Positions 25,112-33,240 of a stretch of DNA of 64,000 bases are shown here, in pieces. A program made the position numbers and the translations under genes. Where the stretch lies: the NCBI GenBank assembly GCA_963769905.1, contig CAVYNG010000002.1, positions 682,001-746,000 of the forward strand. Direction: 5' to 3'. How positions within the stretch are numbered: the stretch's first letter is position 1; the number at the start of each line of letters is the position of its first letter. The stretch comes from Bog-756 sp963769905 (GTDB taxonomy: Bacteria > Actinomycetota > Acidimicrobiia > Acidimicrobiales > RAAP-2). The notes under the pieces were generated by a model, which had not been told where the DNA came from, searched no databases, and was given only the letters and a program-made list of their open reading frames with translations.

Positions 25112-26250
25112 CCCATCTCCTCGTCACCAACGACTTCCCACCGAAGGTCGGCGGCATCCAGTCCTACCTCTGGGAGCTCTGGCGGCGGCTCGACCCGGAC
25201 TCCTTCGCCGTGCTCACCGCTCGCTCCCATCCCGGCGCGGCCGCCTTCGACCGCGAGCAGGCGACCCGAGGCATCCGAATCGAGCGTGTGCCGAACCGGG
25301 TGCTCGTTCCCACCCCGAAGTTGGCCGCGCACATCCGTGCGGAGGCCGACCGGGTCGGTGCGGATCTCGTGGTCTTCGACCCCGCCTTCCCGCTCGGGCT
25401 GCTCGGCTCGCGCATCGGGCTCCCGTACGCGGTCGTGCTCCACGGCGCCGAGGTCGCCGTTCCAGGTCGCCTCCCGGTCGCCCGTCAGGTGCTGGCGCAC
25501 CTGCTCCGCCAGAGCGTCCTCGCGGTCTCTGCCGGCTCGTACCCCGCGGCCCAGGCGAGCCGGGCGCTGCGCGGGCGCGGGATGCCGCCGGTCGTCGAGA
25601 TCCCGCCCGGTGTCGATCTCGATCGGTTCCGGCCGCTGTCGCCGTTCGAGAAGGACGAGATTCGGGTCAAGCTCGGACTGTCCACCGAAGGCCCGCTCGT
25701 CGTCAGCGTGAGCCGCCTCGTGCCACGCAAGGGGATGGACGTCCTGATCGACGCCGCGGTCCGGCTCGAGCCGGACCTGCCGGGCGTCACCGTCGCGATC
25801 GCCGGACGCGGGCGCGACGCCGACCGGCTGTCCGGCAGGATCGCCGAACACCGGGCTCCGGTCCGCCTGCTCGGCGGGCTCGACGACGCCGACCTCGCGG
25901 CCCTGGTCGGGGCCGCGGACGTCTTCGCCATGGTGTGCCGGAACCGCTGGTTCGGCCTCGAGCAGGAGGGCTTCGGTATCGTCTTCGTCGAGGCGGCCGC
26001 GGCCGGGGTCCCCCAGGTGGCGGGGGCCTCGGGCGGCGCGGGGGAGGCGGTCGTGGACGGCGTGACCGGCCTCGTCGTCCGGCGCCCGACGCAGGTCGAC
26101 GCCGTTGCGGCGGCCATCTCCCGGCTGGTGTGCGACGGCGAGTTGCGATCCCGGATGGCACGGGCGTCCCGTGACCGGGCAGAAGCATCCTTCGACTACG
26201 ACCTCCTCGCCCCTAGGCTGGCTGCCGCGCTCGCCGGCGTGGGAAGCTGA
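25108..26250 (+). CDS. pimB: GT4 mannosyltransferase, PimB-like
   Basis: A 380-residue GT-B glycosyltransferase. The N-terminus LLVTNDFPPKVGGIQSYL, the acceptor-side VLHGAEVAVPGRLPV, the donor-side VSVSRLVPRKGMDVLIDA and the EX7E region (LEQEGFGIVFVEAAAAG) resemble mycobacterial PimB', which adds mannose to phosphatidylinositol mannosides at the membrane. The GTG start overlaps queG by 4 bases. The next gene encodes a small SRPBCC protein, as near pimB' in mycobacteria (Rv2185c), which supports the assignment. Confidence 0.8.
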   Translation: MTHLLVTNDFPPKVGGIQSYLWELWRRLDPDSFAVLTARSHPGAAAFDREQATRGIRIERVPNRVLVPTPKLAAHIRAEADRVGADLVVFDPAFPLGLLGSRIGLPYAVVLHGAEVAVPGRLPVARQVLAHLLRQSVLAVSAGSYPAAQASRALRGRGMPPVVEIPPGVDLDRFRPLSPFEKDEIRVKLGLSTEGPLVVSVSRLVPRKGMDVLIDAAVRLEPDLPGVTVAIAGRGRDADRLSGRIAEHRAPVRLLGGLDDADLAALVGAADVFAMVCRNRWFGLEQEGFGIVFVEAAAAGVPQVAGASGGAGEAVVDGVTGLVVRRPTQVDAVAAAISRLVCDGELRSRMARASRDRAEASFDYDLLAPRLAAALAGVGS

Positions 26251-26319
26251 TTGCCTCTCCCACCTGGGAGGCTGGAGACCCTCGGGCCAGGTCAGCCGAT
26301 TCGACGAGGAGGGACGATC

Positions 26320-26763
26320 GTGGCCGAACAAGCCACCGAACGCATGGTCGTGTCGGCCACGCCAGAGCGGTGCTTCGCGGTCAGTGCCGACATCGCCGCC
26401 TACCCCCAGTGGGCCGGTGACATCAAAGAGGTGACTGTCGAGGAGCGCGACGAGGAGGGTCGGCCCAAGCTGGTCAGCTTCCGGGCGGCGGCGTTCGGCC
26501 GCAGCACGAGCAACACCCTCTCCTACGACTACAGCCAGGCACCCGACGTCCTCGCCTGGGTCCAGGTCCGTGGCGACATCACCTCGAAATTCGACGGCTG
26601 CTACGTGTTCAAGCCCACCACCGAGGGGGGTACCGAGGTCACCTACCACCTCGAGGTGGAGATGAAGGTGCCGCTCCCGGGCTTCATCAAGATGCGGGCG
26701 CAGAGCCGGATCATGTCGATCGCCCTCCGCGACCTGAAGGCCCGGGTCGAGTCGGACCGGTGA
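26320..26763 (+). CDS. SRPBCC/polyketide-cyclase-like lipid-binding protein
   Basis: A 147-residue START/SRPBCC-fold protein: an N-terminal strand ATERMVVSATPERCFAVSAD followed by IAAYPQWAGDIKEV, then antiparallel strands and a C-terminal long helix (FIKMRAQSRIMSIALRDLKA). The fold encloses a hydrophobic pocket. It resembles mycobacterial Rv2185c, also encoded near pimB'. The GTG at 26320 is chosen for GAGGAGGG 6 bases upstream. It is probably a lipid- or polyprenyl-binding accessory factor. Confidence 0.78.
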   Translation: MAEQATERMVVSATPERCFAVSADIAAYPQWAGDIKEVTVEERDEEGRPKLVSFRAAAFGRSTSNTLSYDYSQAPDVLAWVQVRGDITSKFDGCYVFKPTTEGGTEVTYHLEVEMKVPLPGFIKMRAQSRIMSIALRDLKARVESDR

Positions 26764-26834
26764 GCGCCGAGAAGACGGCGCCCCGAGAGGTGAGCGTTGC
26801 CACTGGGCGGGTGATCGCGGCGGTAACCTGAACC

Positions 26835-28037
26835 ATGGAGTTTCGCCGGATCAACGGGCTTCCTCCCTACGTCTTCGCCACCATCAACGACCTGAAGGCC
26901 GAGGCCAGGCGGGTGGGTCGTGACGTCATCGACCTCGGTTTCGGCAATCCGGATCTTCCGTCTCCTGACGTCGCGGTGGAGAAGCTGGCGGAGTCGGTCC
27001 GCAACCCCCGGAACCATCGCTATTCGGCGAGCCGGGGTATACCGAAGATCCGCCAGGCCATCTCGGACCTCTACCTGCGCAAGTTCGAGGTGGAGCTCGA
27101 CCCCGGCAGCGAGGTGGTGACCACCATCGGCGCGAAGGAAGGCCTCTCACACCTCATGTGGGTGCTCATCGGCCCCGGTGACACCGCACTCGTGCCGTCG
27201 CCGTCGTATCCGATCCACATCTACGCACCCCTGTTCGCCGGCGCCGACGTGCGCAACGTCCGCCTCGACGCGCCGGGAACGGACTCGACCGGGAGCCCGG
27301 GGAAGGCGTTCTTCGACAATCTCCTCGAGGCGTGGGAGTCGACCTGGCCGAAGCCGAGGGTCGTCGTCCTCTCCTTCCCGCACAACCCGACGACTGAGTG
27401 CGTCGACCTCGAGTGGATGTCACGCATCGTCGAATTCGCCCGCGAACGCGACGTCGTGCTCGTCCACGACTTCGCCTACGCGGACATCGCCTTCGACGGC
27501 TACACGCCTCCCTCCATCCTCCAAGTCCCGGGGGCGAAGGAGGTGGCGGTCGAGCTGTACACGATGACCAAGTCGTTCTCGATGGCCGGATGGCGGGTGG
27601 GCTTCCTGGTGGGGAACGCCGACATCGTCCAGGCACTCACCAAGCTCAAGAGCTATCTCGACTACGGGACGTTCCAGCCCATCCAGATCGCGGCCATCGT
27701 GGCGATGAACGAAGCGCCCGACTACCCGAAGGTGATCAACGAGACCTATCAGGCTCGCCGCGATGCCCTCTGTGACGGGCTCAATCGGATCGGCTGGTCG
27801 ATCACACCACCGCGCGGAACGATGTTCGTGTGGGCGCCCATTCCCGAGCCGTACCGGGAGATGGGATCGCTCGAGTTCTCAAAGTTCCTCGTGCAGGAGG
27901 CCGACGTGGCGACGTCCCCCGGGGTGGGCTTCGGTCCCGGCGGGGACGACTACGTACGGTTCGCGCTGATCGAGAACGAGAAGCGGATCAGCCAAGGGGT
28001 CAGGAACCTCCGCAGGGCGCTCACCCGGTTGGGCTGA
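26835..28037 (+). CDS. Class I/II aminotransferase, AlaC-like
   Basis: A 400-residue fold-type I PLP enzyme. PSPSYPIHIY, SFPHNPTTECVD (Asn184), VHDFAYADIAFDG (Asp212, Tyr215) and TMTKSFSMAGWRVGF (Lys246) form the cofactor site. The N-terminus RRINGLPPYVFATINDLK matches the AlaC/YfdZ glutamate-pyruvate transaminase branch. It probably makes alanine from pyruvate with glutamate as donor, though LL-diaminopimelate aminotransferase relatives are close. Monocistronic and convergent with the SMP-30 gene. Confidence 0.83.
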   Translation: MEFRRINGLPPYVFATINDLKAEARRVGRDVIDLGFGNPDLPSPDVAVEKLAESVRNPRNHRYSASRGIPKIRQAISDLYLRKFEVELDPGSEVVTTIGAKEGLSHLMWVLIGPGDTALVPSPSYPIHIYAPLFAGADVRNVRLDAPGTDSTGSPGKAFFDNLLEAWESTWPKPRVVVLSFPHNPTTECVDLEWMSRIVEFARERDVVLVHDFAYADIAFDGYTPPSILQVPGAKEVAVELYTMTKSFSMAGWRVGFLVGNADIVQALTKLKSYLDYGTFQPIQIAAIVAMNEAPDYPKVINETYQARRDALCDGLNRIGWSITPPRGTMFVWAPIPEPYREMGSLEFSKFLVQEADVATSPGVGFGPGGDDYVRFALIENEKRISQGVRNLRRALTRLG

Positions 28038-28104
28038 GGGGGCCGAGGGGAGAGTCGCCGACGGGTCGGAGCGGACGGCGAACGGGCCGGCCGGTGCTGC
28101 CCGC

Positions 28105-29001
28105 TCAGGGGAGTCCGGCTCGGGGTACGTCGACCTCGACCTGCTCGATCCGGCCGGCGCATGTGGTGCTCACCACCGACTCGGTGCTGATCGGAGCCGT
28201 CACCAGGTAGAGGGTGTTGCCCTCCGGACCGCCGAGCATGCATGCGAAGCAGGTCTGGGAGGTTGCGACCCGGTCGATGATCTCTCCTCCCTCGGCCACG
28301 AGGATGCACTCGGGCCCGATCGCGTTGGCCACCCAGACCCTGTTTTCGGCATCGAGGCAGATGCCGTCGGGCGCGCACCACGAGAACGACGCCCACTCTC
28401 GACGCCCGTCGAGCGCGCCGCCAGGTCCGAGGTCGAAGGCGGTCAGACGGGCGCCGATCGTCTCGGCGATGATCAGCGTCTTGCCGTCGGGGGTGATGAC
28501 GGTTCCGTTGGGGAAGGCCATGTCGCTCGCGGCCAGGTGAGTCGACCCGTCGGGATCCACCCGGATGAGCGGTGTGGTCGGCGGCCCAGGCTCTTCGAAC
28601 AGGGCAACCGGTCCTTTCTCCTCCATGAAGCGCTCGAGATCGAAGCCGAAGTTGCCGACGAACGCATGGCCGTGGCGATCGACGACCATGTCGTTGCCGT
28701 GGAAGGTTGCCGCCGGCTTGAGATCGGCGTGCTCGACGAGGGTTCCGTCGGGCTCCAACCGCAGCAGCGTGCGTTCCTTGCGCGCGACGACGAGGAGGCG
28801 CCCGTCCGGGAGCCAGCCGAGTCCTGCCGGGCCGGTCGGAACCTCGACCTCCACCCGGACGTCACCGTCGACCCCGGCAGAGCAGACCGTGCCCTGATAG
28901 AAGTCCGAGTACCAGAGGCGGCCCTCGTGCCAGCGCGGGCACTCGCCGAAGGAGATCCCTTCCACGAATGGGCGGGCTGTGGCCGGGGCCGATGCGCTCA
29001 C
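28105..29001 (-). CDS. SMP-30/gluconolactonase-like hydrolase
   Basis: A 298-residue six-bladed propeller of the SMP-30/gluconolactonase family. GECPRWHEGRLWYSDF carries the metal-binding Glu, FHGNDMVVDRHGHAFVGNFG carries Asn and Asp ligands, and WCAPDGICLDAENRVWVANA a further Asp. It probably hydrolyses a sugar lactone or similar ester using a divalent metal. The GTG start overlaps the upstream tetR stop by 4 bases, so TetR and hydrolase are co-translated and the regulator may respond to the hydrolase's substrate. Confidence 0.82.
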   Translation of the reverse strand: MSASAPATARPFVEGISFGECPRWHEGRLWYSDFYQGTVCSAGVDGDVRVEVEVPTGPAGLGWLPDGRLLVVARKERTLLRLEPDGTLVEHADLKPAATFHGNDMVVDRHGHAFVGNFGFDLERFMEEKGPVALFEEPGPPTTPLIRVDPDGSTHLAASDMAFPNGTVITPDGKTLIIAETIGARLTAFDLGPGGALDGRREWASFSWCAPDGICLDAENRVWVANAIGPECILVAEGGEIIDRVATSQTCFACMLGGPEGNTLYLVTAPISTESVVSTTCAGRIEQVEVDVPRAGLP

Positions 29002-29642
29002 GCGATCCTCCTGGTCAGGTTCGCGCTCGGCGACACGCGGTAGCCGTCGCGGCAGAACGCGATGACCGAGGCCGCAACCGTGTCGGCGTCCTCGTCCCGT
29101 TCGAGCATCATCTTGCGCGCGAGGTGGGCGGTCACTCCGAAGATCGCGGTCGTGAGCACGACCGGATCCTCGCGTCGGAGAAGACCCGCGGTGACCCCTG
29201 CGCTCACATGGGGGAGCGCGTCGGCGACCAGTTGATCCTCACCGCGGCGGACGACCGGCGCGAAGCGCTCGTCGGTACGGGCGAACTCCATCAGGTCGAA
29301 GAGGTCACGGTGCTCGCTCAGCCAGTTGACCGTCGATCTGATTCCCTGCTCGATCCTTCGACCGGGATCGTGCTCGCCGGCGATGGCGTCGCGCTGGGCT
29401 TGCCGCATCGATCGGAGCCCGTCGACGAGTATGGCGGCCATCAGCTCGTCCTTGGACTCGAAGTACCAGTAGAAGACACCCTTGCCGACACCGATCGAGT
29501 CCACGATCGCGGTGACCGGCGTGGTGTGGTAACCCTCGGTGGCGAAGGCGTGGGCGGCGGCGTCCATCAGCTGGCGGCGTCGCCGAACCCCCCTCGGTGT
29601 CAGCCGACGATCCCCCACTCGAAAGACGCTATGGGCGGTCAT
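28998..29642 (-). CDS. TetR-family regulator
   Basis: A 214-residue TetR-type repressor. The DNA-binding domain is intact: RRRQLMDAAAHAFATEGYH, VTAIVDSIGVGKGVFYWYF and ESKDELMAAIL. The C-terminal domain is a helical ligand-binding bundle without a recognisable specificity. It is translationally coupled to the SMP-30-like hydrolase gene, its likely target operon. The acyltransferase gene is divergent from it. Confidence 0.85.
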   Translation of the reverse strand: MTAHSVFRVGDRRLTPRGVRRRRQLMDAAAHAFATEGYHTTPVTAIVDSIGVGKGVFYWYFESKDELMAAILVDGLRSMRQAQRDAIAGEHDPGRRIEQGIRSTVNWLSEHRDLFDLMEFARTDERFAPVVRRGEDQLVADALPHVSAGVTAGLLRREDPVVLTTAIFGVTAHLARKMMLERDEDADTVAASVIAFCRDGYRVSPSANLTRRIA

Positions 29643-29813
29643 GGCGATCGGTCAATGACCTCGCACGATTTGACCCCGCGATATCCGCTCTCAGCGGCCG
29701 GGCGTCGCGACACCTCGGGTGGGCCGGACGAAGCGTTCATCCGGCGAGCATCGAGCAGCGAGGGGAGGATGCGCACGGGTGCAACTCACCACACGCGGGG
29801 ATACCGTGGCTCA

Positions 29814-30596
29814 GTGGCCTACTGGGTGTTCAAGGCGTTGCTGAGCCCGGTCCTGTTCCTGCTCTGGCGGGTCAAGGTCGAGGGGCGTGAGCACATCCCG
29901 GTCCGGGGTCCGGTCGTCCTGGCGGCCAACCATCAGTCCTTCTCCGACTCGTTCTTCTTACCTCTCGTCATCCGTCGACGCGTCACCTATGTGGCCAAGG
30001 CCGAGTACTTCGACCGCTGGCGCACGGCGTGGTTCTTCCGAGCGGCGGGCCAGATCCCGATGAACCGCCAGGGCGGGGATGCGTCCCGGCGTGCGCTCGA
30101 CACCGCCAAAACGGTGCTCGTCGGCGGCGGTCTCCTCGCGATCTACCCGGAGGGTACCCGGGCACCCGATGCGCGCCTCCATCGCGGGCACACCGGGGTC
30201 GCCCGTCTCGCGCTCGGGTGCGACGTGCCGGTGATTCCGGTCGGCATCGTCGGCACCCGCGAGATCCAACCACCGGGCAGCAGGTTCATGCGGCCCTTCC
30301 GCCCGGTGACCGTCCGGTTCGGGTCGCCGCTCCAGTTCTCACGCGAACGGCACGGCTCCGCGCCGGAGATCCCGAACGGCCCGTCCGCCACGGAGGCGGC
30401 CGACGACCCCACGCTGCTCCGAGAACTCACCGACGGACTGATGTTGGAGATCGCCCGCCTCTCGGGCCAGGAGTACGTCGACGACTACGCGAGCAGAACG
30501 CGGAGGAAGCAAGGCGGTGGGGCTCGTCCCGCGCCCGCTCGTCGGGGCGCCACGGCCGAGCACGACGGGGACGAGCACGACGGGGAGATGTCGTAA
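29814..30596 (+). CDS. PlsC-like 1-acylglycerol-3-phosphate acyltransferase
   Basis: A 260-residue membrane-associated acyltransferase. An N-terminal hydrophobic helix (ALLSPVLFLLWRVKV) precedes the catalytic ANHQSFSD (His40, Asp45), IPMNRQGGD and the substrate-binding IYPEGTRAPDARLHRGHTG. It transfers an acyl group to lysophosphatidate or a related acceptor. The C-terminus is a charged low-complexity tail. The start is uncertain: GTG 29814 fits family length, while an ATG at 29769 directly after GGGGAGG would add 15 residues. Confidence 0.82.
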   Translation: MAYWVFKALLSPVLFLLWRVKVEGREHIPVRGPVVLAANHQSFSDSFFLPLVIRRRVTYVAKAEYFDRWRTAWFFRAAGQIPMNRQGGDASRRALDTAKTVLVGGGLLAIYPEGTRAPDARLHRGHTGVARLALGCDVPVIPVGIVGTREIQPPGSRFMRPFRPVTVRFGSPLQFSRERHGSAPEIPNGPSATEAADDPTLLRELTDGLMLEIARLSGQEYVDDYASRTRRKQGGGARPAPARRGATAEHDGDEHDGEMS

Positions 30597-30641
30597 TCCG
30601 GAGGAAACCGTCCGTACACAGTCCACGCGTAGCCTGAAGCA

Positions 30642-31310
30642 GTGCCCAACTACCTGATCCGACTGCGCCTGCCCGACCGCCCCGGCGCCCTTGGAGCGGT
30701 GGCCAGCCGCATCGGATCGGTCGGTGCCGACGTCGTGTCGATCGACGTCCTCCAGCGCGATCGTGGCGTCGTCATCGACGAGCTCGGAGTCGGTCTGGCG
30801 GGTGACCATCTGATCGACCTGCTGCGGGACGAGATCCTCGAAGTGGACGGCGTGACGATCGAGTCGATTCGTGGTCTCGAAGGTCCGGTTCCCGACCGGT
30901 ACGCCGAGCTCCTCGACGTCGCGACCGCATTGTTCGAGCAGAGCTCCCCTTCCGACCTGCTCGAGCAGCTCGTCGTCCGCGTCCGGCGAAGCCTCTCCGC
31001 CACGTTCGCGGTCGTGCTCGATACGTCGACCGGAGCGATCGTCGCCTCCAACGGGGAGCTGCCGGAAGTCGAGAAGCTGGCCGCCATGGTGAAGTTGGTC
31101 GAGCCGGTGGGGGACCAGGCGGAAGGACCCCCACCGATCGGCGTGGACGCAGTGACCGACGAGGCACCCGCAGTGGCGGTATCCGCGATGGCGCGAGCGG
31201 GCTCCGTCCTCGTGGTCGGCCGGCGCGACCCGCTGTTACGCGACGGTGAGCGGCAGTGGATCTCGACCATGGCGGAGCTCGCCGGTCACCGCGGGATCGA
31301 GCTCCGCTAG
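30642..31310 (+). CDS. ACT-domain protein
   Basis: A 222-residue protein with an N-terminal ACT domain (LIRLRLPDRPGALGAVASRI, then VGADVVSIDVLQRD) and a C-terminal domain of GAF-like character (AELLDVATALFEQSSPSDLLEQLV, SLSATFAVVLDTSTGAIVAS). ACT domains usually bind amino acids, so this is probably a small-molecule sensor; no output domain is visible. GTG start. The last 4 bases overlap the convergent glycerol kinase gene. Confidence 0.72.
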   Translation: MPNYLIRLRLPDRPGALGAVASRIGSVGADVVSIDVLQRDRGVVIDELGVGLAGDHLIDLLRDEILEVDGVTIESIRGLEGPVPDRYAELLDVATALFEQSSPSDLLEQLVVRVRRSLSATFAVVLDTSTGAIVASNGELPEVEKLAAMVKLVEPVGDQAEGPPPIGVDAVTDEAPAVAVSAMARAGSVLVVGRRDPLLRDGERQWISTMAELAGHRGIELR

Positions 31311-32872
31311 ATCTTCGCGGTCGTCGCCCACCCCCTTGAGCGGTCGAGCGCGCGGAGCCATGCCTCGTGCGCTCCATCAGCCTCCGATCGTGGGATCAGC
31401 GGGCGGTGCGCCACCTCGCGCGTCCACAGTGCGGCGAGCTCGTCGAGCGACCTCCACGTCCCCTCGGCCAGACCCGCCATCGTGGCCACGCCGATGGCGG
31501 TGGTCTCCGTGGACACCGGACGGAGCACCTCGAGGTCGGTCTGGTCGGCCGTCATCTGCAAGAGGAGCGCCATCACCGATGCTCCGCCGTCGACGCGGAC
31601 CACCGATGGGGCCGTGCCGGTGGCCGACATCGCGTCGAGGACGTCGCGCACCTGGAAGGCCATCGCCTCGACCATCGCCCGAGCGAGATGTGCGCGACCG
31701 GTGCCGCGGCTGAGGCCGACGATGGTGCCGCGCGCGTCGGGATCCCAGTGCGGACTCCCGAGCCCGGAGAACGCCGGCACCACGACGACGCCGTCACTCG
31801 TGGCGACGGAGTCCGCGAGCGGCTCGAGCCCCGCCAAGTCCTCGAGCACCCCGAGCCCGTCTCGGAGCCATTGCGCGCCGGCACCCGACGCGAACACCGA
31901 CCCTTCGAGCGCGTAGGTGAACGCTCCCCCCTTTTGCGGTGACGTCGTCTGAGGAAGGTCGACGATCGCCTCTCCGAGGTCCCAGGCGACGGTGGTGACC
32001 AGACCCTCGACCGGAGGTGGGCTCGACGGCCCAGCGTTCATGAGGGCGAAGCTGCCGGTCCCGATGGTGACCTTGGTCATGCCTTTTTCGAAGCACGCCT
32101 GCCCGAAGAGCGCGGCGTGTTGGTCTCCGGCCATCGCCGAGACGGGCGCTCCAACCAGCGGCGATTCGCCGCCGAGCGCCGACTCGGCGACCACGCCGAA
32201 GCGTCCGCAGGAGGGTCCGACCCGGGGCAGGACGCCGAGCGGGATGTCGAAGAGCTCGCTCAATTCGCTCGACCAACGACGCTCCACGATGTCGTAGAGC
32301 ATGGTGCGCGACGCATTGGTCACGTCGGTGGCGAAGACGCCGCCGGCGGCACCCCCGGTGAGATTCCAGAGCACCCATGCGTCCACCGTCGCGAGAGCGA
32401 GCGAAGGACCGAGCGGCACGTGCCCCTCCCGAAGGAGCCACCGCATCTTCGTCGCCGAGAAGTACGGGTCGAGCACGAGCCCGGTGAGCTGCCGCACCAA
32501 CTCGAGATGACCGGCCTCAGCGAGCGCCTCGCAGTCGGCGGCGGTCCGGCGGTCCTGCCAGACGATGGCCCGATGAAGGGGCCGGCCGGTCCGCCGGTCC
32601 CAGGCCACGACCGTCTCGCGCTGATTGGTGATGCCGAGCGCGGTCACCACCAGATTGCGGTCGGCGAGTCGGCTGCCGACCTCGGCGAGGGTGGCCTGCA
32701 CCGTCGACCAGATCTCGTCCGCGTCGTGTTCCACCCAGCCCGGTCGCGGGAAGTGCTGGGTGAGTTCGCGGTAGGCGAGGTCCACCACCCGTGCGCGCTC
32801 GTCGACGACCAGTGCCCTCACTCCGGTGGTTCCGGCGTCGACCGCCACCGTCACCGGGGCTTCGGAGGTCAC
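31307..32872 (-). CDS. glpK: Glycerol kinase (FGGY family)
   Basis: A 521-residue FGGY kinase. VAVDAGTTGVRALVVDERAR is the phosphate-binding loop, and LGITNQRETVVAWDRRTG, HRAIVWQDRRTA, MAGDQHAALFGQACF, TIGTGSFALMNAG and VVRVDGGASVM are glycerol-kinase motifs. It phosphorylates glycerol to glycerol-3-phosphate, feeding glycolysis or phospholipid synthesis; a close FGGY relative with another polyol substrate is possible. GTG start. No glpF or glpD is adjacent. Confidence 0.85.
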   Translation of the reverse strand: MTSEAPVTVAVDAGTTGVRALVVDERARVVDLAYRELTQHFPRPGWVEHDADEIWSTVQATLAEVGSRLADRNLVVTALGITNQRETVVAWDRRTGRPLHRAIVWQDRRTAADCEALAEAGHLELVRQLTGLVLDPYFSATKMRWLLREGHVPLGPSLALATVDAWVLWNLTGGAAGGVFATDVTNASRTMLYDIVERRWSSELSELFDIPLGVLPRVGPSCGRFGVVAESALGGESPLVGAPVSAMAGDQHAALFGQACFEKGMTKVTIGTGSFALMNAGPSSPPPVEGLVTTVAWDLGEAIVDLPQTTSPQKGGAFTYALEGSVFASGAGAQWLRDGLGVLEDLAGLEPLADSVATSDGVVVVPAFSGLGSPHWDPDARGTIVGLSRGTGRAHLARAMVEAMAFQVRDVLDAMSATGTAPSVVRVDGGASVMALLLQMTADQTDLEVLRPVSTETTAIGVATMAGLAEGTWRSLDELAALWTREVAHRPLIPRSEADGAHEAWLRALDRSRGWATTAKI

Positions 32873-32952
32873 TGCTGGACTGTACCGATCGACGGCCTCG
32901 CCGGGCCGGGTCCCGAGCCGGCGGCCGCGGTCGGGTCGACCAAAGAATTCTG

Positions 32953-32982
32953 TTGACAGGAGTGTAGTTACGCTGTTGTAAT
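32953..32982 (+). promoter_or_regulatory. Candidate sigma-70-type promoter of nrdJ
   Basis: TTGACA (32953-32958) and TGTAAT (32977-32982) are separated by 18 bases, in the AT-rich part of the gap and directed toward nrdJ. This would give a leader of roughly 250 bases. Confidence 0.5.
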
Positions 32983-33016
32983 AGACCCACTATCTCGTAG
33001 CTAGGGGGAGGAACAA

Positions 33017-33032
33017 CCACAACATCTTGTGT
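33017..33032. promoter_or_regulatory. NrdR-box-like palindrome
   Basis: CCACAACATCTTGTGT matches the NrdR-box consensus ACACAATATATTGTGT at 13 of 16 positions by my count. It lies in the nrdJ leader just after the candidate promoter. A much weaker partial match (CCACTATC) begins 30 bases upstream at 32987, where a second box would be expected. Confidence 0.5.
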
Positions 33033-33240
33033 TTTTCCGCTGTCGTACAGCCGGGCGCCGGGTATACTCGGGGAGCTCGCAGCGGGCCTCCGCCTGGCGT
33101 CCGAGGAAGCACCTGACCAGGTGCGCTGACGCCGGCCCGCCGCGCTGGGCACCTTGTCGCCGCCTCGCCCGGCACTCACCAGCGGACCATCGACCACCGC
33201 AGCATCGACCAGTAGAGACCAGTAAGGAGAGGACCGCCTC

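Larger units (their letters stand above)
32873..33240. other. Long intergenic leader region of nrdJ
   Basis: 368 bases between glpK and nrdJ. The part around 32941-33060 is distinctly more AT-rich than its surroundings. It holds a promoter, a NrdR-box-like palindrome, a TATACT at 33063-33068 and a short hairpin CACCTG/CAGGTG (33110-33123). I looked for a cobalamin-riboswitch B12 box and did not see one. Confidence 0.5.

Noticed and set aside
32983..33240. Cobalamin riboswitch before the B12-dependent nrdJ
   Set aside because: Expected in principle for a B12-dependent enzyme, but I see no B12-box-like sequence or typical stem arrangement.
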